Assembly: GCA_021784375.1 (NCBI GenBank) | Contig: JAJXSV010000079.1 | Span: 1-9,506, forward strand | DNA length: 9,506 bases | Direction of reading: 5' to 3' | From: Actinomycetes bacterium | Lineage (GTDB): Bacteria > Actinomycetota > Actinomycetes > S36-B12 > UBA5976 | Part shown: one piece after another, positions 1 to 5,913 of the stretch | How the letters are laid out: each line of letters begins with the position of its first letter | Position numbering within the stretch: position 1 is the stretch's first letter | Notes under the pieces: model-generated | Databases searched by the model: none | Told to the model about the DNA's origin: nothing | Seen by the model: only the letters and a program-made list of their open reading frames with translations | Made by a program: the position numbers and the translations under genes

Positions 1-106
1 CCCGGTGGGCACCGCTGCGCCAGCAGATGACCCGCGTGATGCGATGTGTCGGAGCTCCGCCTGTGTCAGACTTGCCGCATCCGGGGACCCGCACGGGCCT
101 CGAGAT

Positions 107-111
107 GGGAG
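107..111 (+). promoter_or_regulatory. Ribosome binding site of panB
   Basis: GGGAG lies 6 bases before the ATG at 118. It is the best Shine-Dalgarno match in the region and favours that ATG over the in-frame GTG at 46, which has no such motif. Bases 1-106 upstream hold nothing I can identify: one frame reads to a TGA at 28-30 and could be the tail of an upstream gene, but nine residues are too few to judge. Confidence 0.6.
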
Positions 112-117
112 TCCACC

Positions 118-951
118 ATGTCCGACACCTCGCGTCTCTACGGCGGCGCCTCGCAGGGCCGCATCACCATCTCCGATCTCGCGGAGGCGAAGTCACGCGG
201 CGAGCGTTGGCCAATGCTCACGGCGTACGACGCCACGACTGCCGACATCTTCGATGCGGCCGGTGTGCCGGTGCTGCTGGTGGGCGATTCCGCTGCCACC
301 GTCATCTACGGATACGACAACACCATCCCCGTGACCGTGGATGAGTTGGTGCCCTTGGTGCGCGCGGTGGTACGCGGGTCGAAGCGCGCGATGGTGATCG
401 CCGACCTGCCCTTCGGCTCCTATCAATCATCGATCGCACAGGCGATGGAGACCGCTGCGCGGTTCATGAAGGATGGCATGGCGCATGGGGTGAAGCTCGA
501 AGGTGGGGCCCGCGTCCTCCCACAGGTGCGGGCCATGACGGAGGCCGGCGTCCCGGTGATGGCGCACCTCGGGCTCACCCCGCAATCGGTGCACCAGTTC
601 GGTGGCTACAGGGTGCAGGGTCGCGGCGATGCCGGCGATCGCATCGTCGAGGACGCACTGGCACTGCAGGACGCGGGCGCGTTCTCGTTGGTACTGGAAG
701 TGGTGCCTGCAGAGCTCGCCACCCGGGTCACGAATGCACTGCACATTCCTGTCATCGGCATAGGCGCGGGCAACGGAACGGATGCGCAGGTCCTCGTCTG
801 GCACGACCTCGTCGGCATGACACGCGGACACACTGCGAAATTTGTTCGCGAATATTCGCGCGTCTCGGATGTCATCGCAGATGCGGTGCAGCGATGGGCT
901 GACGATGTCGCGAGTGGCGCGTACCCCGACGAGTCGCACACCTACCACTGA
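118..951 (+). CDS. panB: 3-methyl-2-oxobutanoate hydroxymethyltransferase (PanB)
   Basis: PanB transfers a hydroxymethyl group from 5,10-methylene-tetrahydrofolate to 2-ketoisovalerate to give ketopantoate, the first committed step of pantothenate and coenzyme A synthesis in the cytoplasm. The 277-residue product has the family length and reads as a complete TIM barrel. Visible family motifs are MLTAYDATTA (33-42), VGDS with the metal-binding Asp57, ADLPFGSY with Asp96, KLEGG with Glu128, MAHLGLTPQS (148-157), LEVVP with the expected catalytic Glu194, and GIGAGNGTDAQVLVWHD (214-230). The ATG at 118 was chosen over GTG 46 because it has a GGGAG site and because the extra 24 residues are low-complexity and outside the family fold. 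No panC or panD is in view. The downstream neighbour is unrelated and separated by 270 bases. Identification is very secure. Confidence 0.97.
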   Translation: MSDTSRLYGGASQGRITISDLAEAKSRGERWPMLTAYDATTADIFDAAGVPVLLVGDSAATVIYGYDNTIPVTVDELVPLVRAVVRGSKRAMVIADLPFGSYQSSIAQAMETAARFMKDGMAHGVKLEGGARVLPQVRAMTEAGVPVMAHLGLTPQSVHQFGGYRVQGRGDAGDRIVEDALALQDAGAFSLVLEVVPAELATRVTNALHIPVIGIGAGNGTDAQVLVWHDLVGMTRGHTAKFVREYSRVSDVIADAVQRWADDVASGAYPDESHTYH

Positions 952-1019
952 CGCAATCACTCCAGCGACCTCCGCTTTGCCCATTGTTTCCAACAGGTTT
1001 TCGCTTTCGCTGATTGCGT
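951..1019. repeat. Widely spaced inverted repeat after panB
   Basis: ACGCAATCA at 951-959 is exactly repeated in inverted orientation as TGATTGCGT at 1011-1019, with 51 bases between. The first arm touches the panB stop codon. The loop is too long for an ordinary terminator hairpin. It could be a pair of protein-binding half sites, the base of a longer RNA structure, or chance. Low certainty about function. Confidence 0.35.
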
Positions 1020-1138
1020 GTCTTCGGTCGACGCCCTGGTGCGGCGGTTGCAGTTGCGATGGATGCGCGATGATGCATGACCCAACGCACAACCAATGTG
1101 CGCGCACTTCGCAATCCGACACTCCGAGGCGAGGCTCG

Positions 1139-1159
1139 CGGAATGCTTCGCAAATTCCG
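1139..1159 (+). other. Small hairpin upstream of the lysine-rich gene
   Basis: CGGAAT at 1139-1144 pairs perfectly with ATTCCG at 1154-1159 around a 9-base loop. Inside the loop is CTTCGCAA (1146-1153), an 8-mer that also occurs at 1107-1114. This could be an operator or a 5' leader structure of the gene starting at 1222. The rest of the 952-1221 gap holds no open frame I would support, and I found no convincing sigma-70 promoter in it; the nearest candidate is a weak TATGTC at 1190-1195. Confidence 0.3.
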
Positions 1160-1212
1160 ATCGATGTGTCATCGTTTGCTTAGTCGCCCTATGTCGGGGG
1201 CGCCAAGTTTCT

Positions 1213-1218
1213 GGAGGA
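1213..1218 (+). promoter_or_regulatory. Ribosome binding site of the lysine-rich protein
   Basis: GGAGGA lies close before the ATG at 1222, with a 3-4 base gap. It is a near-perfect Shine-Dalgarno sequence and fixes the start there, discarding the 42 upstream in-frame residues from 1096, which have a completely different composition. Confidence 0.75.
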
Positions 1219-1221
1219 CAT

Positions 1222-1593
1222 ATGGCAGTGGCTAAGAAGGCTGCTCCGAAGAAGGCCGTCGCCAAGAAGGCCGTCGCGAAGAAGGCTGCACCGAAGAAGG
1301 CCGCAGTCAAGAAGGTTGCCGCCAAGAAGGCTGCACCCAAGAAGGCAGTTGCCAAGAAGGCTGCACCGAAGAAGGCTGCTGCTCCGAAGAAGGCCGCCGT
1401 CAAGAAGGCTGCACCGAAGAAGGCTGCTGCTCCGAAGAAGGCCGCCGTCAAGAAGGCTGCACCGAAGAAGGCTGCTGCTCCGAAGAAGGCCGCTGCCAAG
1501 AAGGTCGTCAAGGCCGCTGCTCCGAAGAAGGCCGTTGCCAAGAAGGCCGCCCCGAAGAAGGCTGTTGCCAAGAAGGCCGTTGCCGCGAAGTAG
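1222..1593 (+). CDS. Lysine/alanine-rich histone H1-like protein
   Basis: The 123-residue product contains only Met (the first residue), Ala, Val, Lys and Pro. Forty-six residues are Lys, arranged as 22 KK pairs spaced by three or four small residues (AAP, AVA, AAV, AAAP), so the chain is very basic and has no acidic residue. This resembles the C-terminal tails of eukaryotic histone H1, of chlamydial/proteobacterial H1-like proteins and of actinobacterial HU proteins, which bind and condense DNA without folding. Here no globular domain accompanies the tail. By inference it is a nucleoid-associated protein; RNA, polyphosphate or ribosome binding are alternatives. It has a strong ribosome site, all lysines are encoded by AAG, and a strong terminator follows, so it is probably transcribed alone. 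A 48-base tandem repeat lies inside. The existence of the gene is secure; the function is inferred from composition alone. Confidence 0.85.
   Translation: MAVAKKAAPKKAVAKKAVAKKAAPKKAAVKKVAAKKAAPKKAVAKKAAPKKAAAPKKAAVKKAAPKKAAAPKKAAVKKAAPKKAAAPKKAAAKKVVKAAAPKKAVAKKAAPKKAVAKKAVAAK
1354..1497 (+). repeat. 48-bp tandem repeat inside the lysine-rich gene
   Basis: Three consecutive 48-base units occupy 1354-1401, 1402-1449 and 1450-1497. Units one and two are identical; unit three differs at two bases near its end. Each encodes 16 residues, [16 protein letters not shown] (AAA at the end of the third). The unit is a multiple of three, so gain or loss of copies would keep the frame. The rest of the gene is made of shorter, more diverged versions of the same AAGAAG-centred motif. 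Confidence 0.93.
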
Positions 1594-1612
1594 GCAACCG
1601 AATCAAGGCTCT

Positions 1613-1650
1613 CGAGGGCCCGCGTCATGACGGCGCGGGCCCTCGCATTT
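1613..1650 (+). terminator. Intrinsic terminator of the lysine-rich gene
   Basis: A perfect 12-base-pair inverted repeat has arms CGAGGGCCCGCG (1613-1624) and CGCGGGCCCTCG (1634-1645) around a 9-base loop, followed by GCATTTG with a short T run (1648-1650). It starts 20 bases after the stop codon at 1591-1593. The stem is strong but the T tract is short, as is usual in high-GC bacteria. Confidence 0.82.
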
Positions 1651-1651
1651 G

Positions 1652-1657
1652 TACACT
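1652..1657 (+). promoter_or_regulatory. Candidate -10 box for leaderless map mRNA
   Basis: TACACT fits the TANNNT -10 consensus and ends 7 bases before the map ATG at 1665, so transcription would start at or next to the start codon. There is no Shine-Dalgarno sequence between them. A weak -35-like ATGACG (1627-1632) falls in the loop of the preceding terminator. Inference from position and sequence only. Confidence 0.5.
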
Positions 1658-1664
1658 GCACGAC

Positions 1665-2510
1665 ATGCCCTTGGTTCCTGGAGTCGTCTCCCCCCGCCGT
1701 GCCGTGCCGACCTCGATCCGCCGCCCCGAGTACGTCGACCAACCTTCGCCCGCGCCGTACACCGGGGGCTGGATCCAATCGCCTGAGACGATCGACGCCA
1801 TGCGCATCGCGGGCGGCATCGCGGCACGCGCCATGGCCGAGGCGGCGGCACTGGTCGCCCCCGGGGTGACGACCGATGAACTCGATCGGGTGGCCCACAT
1901 GTACATGTGCGACCATGGCGCATACCCCTCGACGCTCGGCTATCGCGGCTTCCCCAAGAGCATCTGCACCTCCATCAACGAGGTCATCTGCCATGGCATC
2001 CCGGACACGACCAGGCTCCAGGACGGCGACATCGTCAACATCGACATCACCGCCTTCATCGGGGGTGTGCACGGGGACACCGACGCGACCTACCTATGCG
2101 GTGACGTCGACGAGGAGTCCAGGCTGCTGGTCGAGCGCACCGAGGAGTCCCTGCGTCGCGCCATCGCCGTGGTGCGTCCCGGGCGTCCGCTGAGCGTCAT
2201 CGGGCGCGTCATCGAGGCCTACGCGGCGCGCTTCGGCTACGGCGTGGTGCGCGACTTCACCGGCCACGGCATCTGCTCCGCCTTCCACAACGGCCTGGTC
2301 GTGCCGCACTTCGACGACGAGCGCTACGACACCATCATGGAAGCGGGCATGACGTTCACCATCGAGCCCATGCTGACGCTCGGCACCTACCAGTGGGATC
2401 TCTGGGCGGACGACTGGACGGTCGTGACCAAGGACCGGAAGCGCTCGGCCCAGTTTGAACATACGCTCGTAGTCACCGAGACCGGAGCGGAGATCCTGAC
2501 CCTGCCATGA
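1665..2510 (+). CDS. map: Type I methionine aminopeptidase
   Basis: This cytoplasmic metallopeptidase removes the initiator methionine from nascent proteins with small second residues. The 281-residue product has the pita-bread fold motifs with all five metal ligands: Asp127 (NIDIT), Asp138 (HGDTD), His201 (FTGHGI), Glu234 (FTIEP) and Glu265 (QFEHT). His110 (EVICHGIPD) and His208 (FHNGL) occupy the substrate-contact positions. Residues 1-40 form a proline-containing extension reading RRPEYV followed by WIQSPE, as in the actinobacterial MapB/MetAP1c class, where it is thought to help ribosome association. The ATG at 1665 was chosen because it keeps this extension and has a -10-like TACACT 7 bases upstream. 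Its stop overlaps the next gene's start (ATGA, 2507-2510), so it is translationally coupled to the ROK kinase. Identification is secure. Confidence 0.96.
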   Translation: MPLVPGVVSPRRAVPTSIRRPEYVDQPSPAPYTGGWIQSPETIDAMRIAGGIAARAMAEAAALVAPGVTTDELDRVAHMYMCDHGAYPSTLGYRGFPKSICTSINEVICHGIPDTTRLQDGDIVNIDITAFIGGVHGDTDATYLCGDVDEESRLLVERTEESLRRAIAVVRPGRPLSVIGRVIEAYAARFGYGVVRDFTGHGICSAFHNGLVVPHFDDERYDTIMEAGMTFTIEPMLTLGTYQWDLWADDWTVVTKDRKRSAQFEHTLVVTETGAEILTLP

Positions 2511-3244
2511 CCACGACACTGTGCATCGACATCGGTGGTAGCGGCCTCAAGGCCGCCCTCTGCAGCCTTGACGGCACCATGATCAGCGAGCGCGTGAAGG
2601 TGAAGACGCCCTACCCCTGCCCGCCGGAACGACTGGTGAGCAGCCTGCTCAACCTGGTCCAGGACCTTGGCGACTACGACCGGGTGTCGGTCGGGTTCCC
2701 AGGGCTCGTGCGCAACGGGGTGGTGAGCAACATCCCCTCGCTGTCTCGGCGCTCCTATGCCGGCGAGACGGACCCCAAGCTGGTCGAGCGCTGGCACGGA
2801 TTCGACCTCCAACAGGCCCTGCAGGAGGCATTCGACAAGCCCCTCCGCTTGGCGAACGACGCGGACGTGCAGGGTGCGGCCGTGGTTGAGGGCCACGGCT
2901 TCGAATTCGTGATGACCTTGGGTACCGGCATCGGCACCGCCGTCTTCCAGGATGGCAAGCTCATCCCCCACCTCGAGTTGTCACATGCGCTCTACCGGAC
3001 GGACACCGATTTCGATGCCGCCATCGGGAACTCGGCCCGCAAGGAGATCGGGAACGATCGCTGGGTGACGCGCGTGCTCAAGGCGATCGCGATCTTCGAC
3101 GCCTTCCTGTTCTTCGATCAGTGTCACATCGGAGGCGGGAATGCGGTCCGGCTCGCGGAGGTCGATCTGCCGCCGCGTTGCCGTCTCGTCTCCAACACCG
3201 CGGGTCTGCTCGGTGGCGTGCGCCTGTGGGAGCACACCAACTAG
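2507..3244 (+). CDS. ROK-family sugar kinase, polyphosphate/ATP-glucokinase-like
   Basis: It probably phosphorylates glucose or a related sugar at O6, using ATP or polyphosphate. The 245-residue product carries phosphate-binding DIGGSGLK (8-15), VGFPG (62-66), the NDAD motif with probable catalytic Asp118, [11 protein letters not shown] (137-147), ELSH (157-160, usually ELGH or ELAH), GGGNA (209-213) and NTAGLLGG (230-237). The zinc-binding Cys motif of ROK repressors and many ROK glucokinases is absent, and there is no DNA-binding domain. Length and lack of zinc site fit polyphosphate glucokinases (PpgK). However, GGGNA and the region around 170-195 ([16 protein letters not shown]) look closer to a separate ROK subgroup than to mycobacterial PpgK, which has GGGVS there, so I withhold the symbol. 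The start overlaps the map stop by 4 bases, indicating one operon. ROK kinase is very secure; the phosphoryl donor is not. Confidence 0.88.
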   Translation: MTTTLCIDIGGSGLKAALCSLDGTMISERVKVKTPYPCPPERLVSSLLNLVQDLGDYDRVSVGFPGLVRNGVVSNIPSLSRRSYAGETDPKLVERWHGFDLQQALQEAFDKPLRLANDADVQGAAVVEGHGFEFVMTLGTGIGTAVFQDGKLIPHLELSHALYRTDTDFDAAIGNSARKEIGNDRWVTRVLKAIAIFDAFLFFDQCHIGGGNAVRLAEVDLPPRCRLVSNTAGLLGGVRLWEHTN

Positions 3245-3291
3245 GTCGTCCGTCTCGCCCGCTGGGCACGGGATGAGCGCCGCCTCGTGGC

Positions 3292-3297
3292 TAAACT
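3292..3297 (+). promoter_or_regulatory. Candidate -10 box for leaderless MarR-tgt mRNA
   Basis: TAAACT matches TANNNT and ends 6 bases before the ATG at 3304. No Shine-Dalgarno sequence is present (the intervening bases are TCCGGC) and no good -35 element is seen. The geometry matches the one before map. Confidence 0.5.
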
Positions 3298-3303
3298 TCC
3301 GGC

Positions 3304-3774
3304 ATGACGCGCTGGCTCTCACATGATGAGCAGGTCCTTTGGCGGTCCTGGCTCACGGCCATCACGCTTGTGCCTGAGGTGCTCGGGCGAGACCTGCAGG
3401 AAGCCCATGGACTCACCTTGGCCGACTACGACATCCTCGTGCGCCTCTCGGAGTCCGGCGACCACGCCCTGCGCATGAGCGAACTCGCGCACAAGACGCT
3501 CGTCTCACGCTCACGCCTGACCCATCAGGTCGATCGCATGGAGCGTGCGGGACTGGTGCTCCGGCAGGTGTGCGAGGAGGACGGGCGAGGGTTGCGTGCA
3601 GTCATGACGGACACGGGCTGGCAACTGCTGCAGACAGCAGCGCGGGACCACGTCGAGTCGGTGCGCCGTCGCTTGGTCGATGTACTGACCCCCGAGGAGT
3701 TCAAGGCCCTGGGCGAGGCCTCGGCGAAGCTGGTGGAGGCACTGGGCGCAACCGTCGAGATCCCGAATCCGTGA
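3304..3774 (+). CDS. MarR-family transcriptional regulator
   Basis: The 156-residue protein has the full MarR architecture: an N-terminal dimerisation helix (about 5-35), a winged helix-turn-helix with LTLADYDILVRLS (37-49), MSELAHKTLVSRSRLTHQVDRMERAGLV (58-85) as recognition elements, a wing containing EEDGRGLRAVMTDTG (91-105), and a C-terminal dimerisation helix (about 110-148). Such proteins are dimers that usually repress their own or neighbouring genes and release DNA on ligand binding. There is no Cys pair suggesting a redox sensor, though Cys90 is present. The stop codon overlaps the tgt start (GTGA, 3771-3774), so the two are almost certainly one transcript and coupled. By inference it controls this operon, perhaps in response to a deazaguanine ligand or to unrelated small molecules. 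The family call is very secure; the target is unknown. Confidence 0.93.
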   Translation: MTRWLSHDEQVLWRSWLTAITLVPEVLGRDLQEAHGLTLADYDILVRLSESGDHALRMSELAHKTLVSRSRLTHQVDRMERAGLVLRQVCEEDGRGLRAVMTDTGWQLLQTAARDHVESVRRRLVDVLTPEEFKALGEASAKLVEALGATVEIPNP

Positions 3775-5021
3775 CGGTTCGGCTGCCCTTCCGCATCGAT
3801 CACCGGCTCGAGGTTCGCGACGGTGCGGGCACGCTCGCTCGCGCAGGCACGATCTCGACCCCGCACGGCGACATCCCGACGCCTGCCTTCATCCCGGTCG
3901 GCACCAAGGCCACGGTGAAGTCCGTCCTGCCCGAGGCCATGGCCGACCTCGGCGCCCGGGCCATCCTGGCAAACGCCTATCACCTGTACCTGCAGCCCGG
4001 CCCGGACATCGTCGATGCCGCCGGCGGGCTGTCGAAGTTCATGAACTGGCCCGGCCCCACCTTCACGGACAGCGGTGGCTTCCAGGTGCTGTCGCTCGGG
4101 GTGGGCTTCAAGAAGGTCCTCGCGATGGACGTGGAGGGGCGCGAGGACGACGAGGTCATGGCCGAGGGCAAGGACCGTCTCGCGCATGTCGACGAGGACG
4201 GCGTGACCTTCAAGTCGCATATCGACGGCTCCATGCACCGCTTCACCCCCGAGGTGTCGATGCAGGTGCAACATCAGCTCGGCGCTGACATCATGTTCGC
4301 CTTCGACGAGTGCACGACGCTCATGAACACCCGTGGCTACCAGGAGCGATCCCTCAACCGCACCCTCGCCTGGGCTCGGCGCTGCGTCACGGAGCATGAG
4401 CGACTCACTGGGGAACGAACCTGCAGGCCCTATCAAGGGCTGTTCGGCGTGGTGCAGGGGGCGCAGCATGAGGACCTCCGACGCAAGGCGGCACGCGACC
4501 TGGCCGCCATGGGCTTCGACGGCTTCGGGATCGGCGGGGCGCTGGAGAAGCACCGACTCGGCACCATCGTGCGCTGGGTCAGCGAGGAACTCCCCGAGGA
4601 CCGTCCGCGCCACCTGCTCGGCATCGGGGAGCCCGAGGATTTCTTCACTGCGATCGAGGCCGGCGTCGACACCTTCGATTGCGTGAGCGCGTCGCGGGTG
4701 GCGCGCAACAGCGCCGTGTACACACGGACCGGCCGCTTCAACCTGATGGCCGCGGCGCATCGGCGATCCTTCGTGCCCATCGAGGAGGACTGCGCCTGCT
4801 ACACGTGCACCCACTACACGCGGGCCTACCTCCACCACCTGCTGCACAGCAGGGAGATGCTCGCCGCGACCCTGGCGACGATCCACAACGAGCACTTCAT
4901 CGTCGGGCTGGTGTCGAGCATCCGCAGCGCGATCATCGACGGCACCTACTGGGATCTGCGCGCCGAGTTCCTCGGCCGCTACGTCAGGCCGGGAGCGGCA
5001 CCAGCGCGCATTGCCAGGTGA
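3771..5021 (+). CDS. tgt: tRNA-guanine transglycosylase (queuosine insertion)
   Basis: Tgt exchanges guanine 34 of GUN-anticodon tRNAs (Asp, Asn, His, Tyr) for a 7-deazaguanine base such as preQ1 or queuine. The 416-residue product has the TIM-barrel motifs: TDSGGFQ with Asp100, FAFDECTT with Asp179, VVQG (227-230), FDCV with the nucleophile Asp303, RVARN (309-313), and the zinc ligands Cys341, Cys343, Cys346 and His372, whose spacing matches the Zymomonas enzyme. Two oddities stand out. An insertion of about 20-25 residues (roughly 111-140, acidic, GREDDE) follows QVLSLG, and the selectivity stretch GGLAVG of classical bacterial Tgt reads GGALEK (255-260). I recall both from actinobacterial homologues. 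The only in-frame start that suits the family is GTG 3771, overlapping the MarR stop by 4 bases; the open frame extends upstream to 3570 but that part is antigenic noise from the MarR frame. The last 10 residues are a low-complexity tail. Confidence 0.96.
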   Translation: MTVRLPFRIDHRLEVRDGAGTLARAGTISTPHGDIPTPAFIPVGTKATVKSVLPEAMADLGARAILANAYHLYLQPGPDIVDAAGGLSKFMNWPGPTFTDSGGFQVLSLGVGFKKVLAMDVEGREDDEVMAEGKDRLAHVDEDGVTFKSHIDGSMHRFTPEVSMQVQHQLGADIMFAFDECTTLMNTRGYQERSLNRTLAWARRCVTEHERLTGERTCRPYQGLFGVVQGAQHEDLRRKAARDLAAMGFDGFGIGGALEKHRLGTIVRWVSEELPEDRPRHLLGIGEPEDFFTAIEAGVDTFDCVSASRVARNSAVYTRTGRFNLMAAAHRRSFVPIEEDCACYTCTHYTRAYLHHLLHSREMLAATLATIHNEHFIVGLVSSIRSAIIDGTYWDLRAEFLGRYVRPGAAPARIAR

Positions 5022-5082
5022 CGGAGGTCCGCCCAGACGACCCTGCAGGGCCCGGGCAGGCATCGGGTGGTGGGCAGCAAGC

Positions 5083-5802
5083 TCAGACCCAGGGCACGTA
5101 TGTGTGCTCGTGGCGCTTGAGCCAGTTGATCACGCGGTAGGTCACGGGCAGCATCAACACCTCGACGCCCACCTTGTAGAAGTAGCCGGTGAGCACGTAG
5201 TTCGCGAACTCCGCGCCGGTGATCACGCCGAAGAAGGCGACGGTGCAGAAGATGAAGGTGTCGGTCAGCTCCCCGACCGCCGTGGATGACACCAGGCGCA
5301 GCCACAGCTTCGGTTCCCTCGTCCGCGCCTTGATCTTCACCAGGACCAGGGAGTTCAGCAGCTCGCCGAACAGGAATGCCGTGAGGCTGGCCCCCACGAT
5401 GCGCGGGATGAAGCCCACGACCGACGCGTACGTGTCCGCCGGGATGCCACCGGGTGCTGCCGGCAGCTCCGTCACAACCCAGAAGCAGAGGGCGGCGACG
5501 AGTTGCAGGAGCATGGCCGTGTAGATGGCTCGCCGGGAGTTCCTGAAGCCGTAGATCTCGGCCAGGATGTCGTCGACGATGTACGTCATCGGGAAGAGGA
5601 TCGCGCCACCGTCGAACACGAGCGGCCCGATCTGGATGAGTTTCACGGCTCCGATGTTCGAGATGAGCAGCAGCGCGCAGAAGACAGCGACCACCGTCGC
5701 GTAGTACGTGTGCTCCTTGCGCGAATTCGTTGCGATGGCTTCGCTGGTTGCGGCGTCGAGTGTCACATGGCGAAGTGAAGCAGGGCAGCGGCGGATCCGC
5801 AC
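5083..5802 (-). CDS. yhhQ: Queuosine precursor transporter, YhhQ/VUT family
   Basis: YhhQ-family proteins import queuosine precursors (preQ0/preQ1, in some bacteria queuine or queuosine). The 239-residue membrane protein has about six hydrophobic segments (near 34-53, 64-80, 92-112, 128-156, 178-205, 211-227) and the family signatures FPMTYIVDDILAEIYG (70-85), RIVGASLTAFLFGELLNSLV (134-153), STAVGELTDTFIF (173-185) and a Lys-Val followed by PVTYRVINWLK (219-229). It converges with tgt, with only 61 bases between stop codons and no convincing terminator there; the shared pathway supports functional linkage. The start is uncertain: GTG 5802 (used here) and GTG 5766 both lie before the first membrane segment and neither has a good ribosome site. 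The shorter version would be 227 residues. The family is secure; the exact precursor is not known. Confidence 0.92.
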   Translation of the reverse strand: MRIRRCPASLRHVTLDAATSEAIATNSRKEHTYYATVVAVFCALLLISNIGAVKLIQIGPLVFDGGAILFPMTYIVDDILAEIYGFRNSRRAIYTAMLLQLVAALCFWVVTELPAAPGGIPADTYASVVGFIPRIVGASLTAFLFGELLNSLVLVKIKARTREPKLWLRLVSSTAVGELTDTFIFCTVAFFGVITGAEFANYVLTGYFYKVGVEVLMLPVTYRVINWLKRHEHTYVPWV

Positions 5803-5880
5803 CTACCTGCCGCAGTCACCTTCGCCACTGCCCGCCTGGGTGTGTGCGCGGCGCTTCCCGGTCCCCTCCCCGCCCGGGTC

Positions 5881-5886
5881 TACGCT
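5881..5886 (+). promoter_or_regulatory. Candidate -10 box of the ABC exporter operon
   Basis: TACGCT fits TANNNT within the 111-base divergent region between yhhQ and the ATPase gene. It would give a leader of about 20 bases containing the ribosome site at 5901-5907. No clear -35 element accompanies it and I found no equally good box for yhhQ on the other strand. Confidence 0.3.
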
Positions 5887-5900
5887 CGAACGGAGCTCCG

Positions 5901-5907
5901 AAGGGGG
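5901..5907 (+). promoter_or_regulatory. Ribosome binding site of the ABC ATPase
   Basis: AAGGGGG is 6 bases before GTG 5914 and is the only purine-rich site in the region. It decides for GTG 5914 instead of the longer frame from 5842, whose extra 24 residues are low-complexity and precede the first strand of the ATPase fold. Confidence 0.65.
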
Positions 5908-5913
5908 TACGAG

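Noticed and set aside
1..106. End of an upstream gene before panB
   Set aside because: Only a nine-residue frame ends at TGA 28-30, and no sequence likeness can be judged on either strand.
427..1122. A minus-strand open frame opposite the 3' part of panB
   Set aside because: It overlaps conserved PanB motifs on the other strand and has no family features.
1354..1497. Regular repeats as a possible CRISPR array
   Set aside because: The units are directly adjacent with no spacers, are in frame and encode a repetitive protein.
957..2072. A 371-codon minus-strand open frame rich in [10 protein letters not shown] repeats
   Set aside because: It is the antisense of the lysine-rich gene, its terminator and the start of map. 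The repeats are the mirror of AAG-AAG codons, and the plus strand has the ribosome site, terminator and a conserved enzyme.
3570..3770. N-terminal extension of Tgt by 67 residues
   Set aside because: The stretch lies inside the MarR gene in another frame, is low-complexity, and classical Tgt proteins begin near the GTG at 3771.
3525..5063. A 512-codon minus-strand open frame opposite tgt
   Set aside because: Its sequence is low-complexity and has no recognisable domain, while the plus strand encodes Tgt with all catalytic and zinc residues. Long antisense frames are usual in high-GC DNA.
5022..5082. Possible bidirectional terminator between tgt and yhhQ
   Set aside because: There are GC-rich short palindromes (CCTGCAGG, CCCGGG) but no stem longer than about 5 bp with a sensible loop and no T run on either strand.
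5803..5913. preQ1 riboswitch before yhhQ
   Set aside because: The minus-strand leader shows no A-rich tail or hairpin arrangement of known preQ1 classes, and the region is short and GC-rich.
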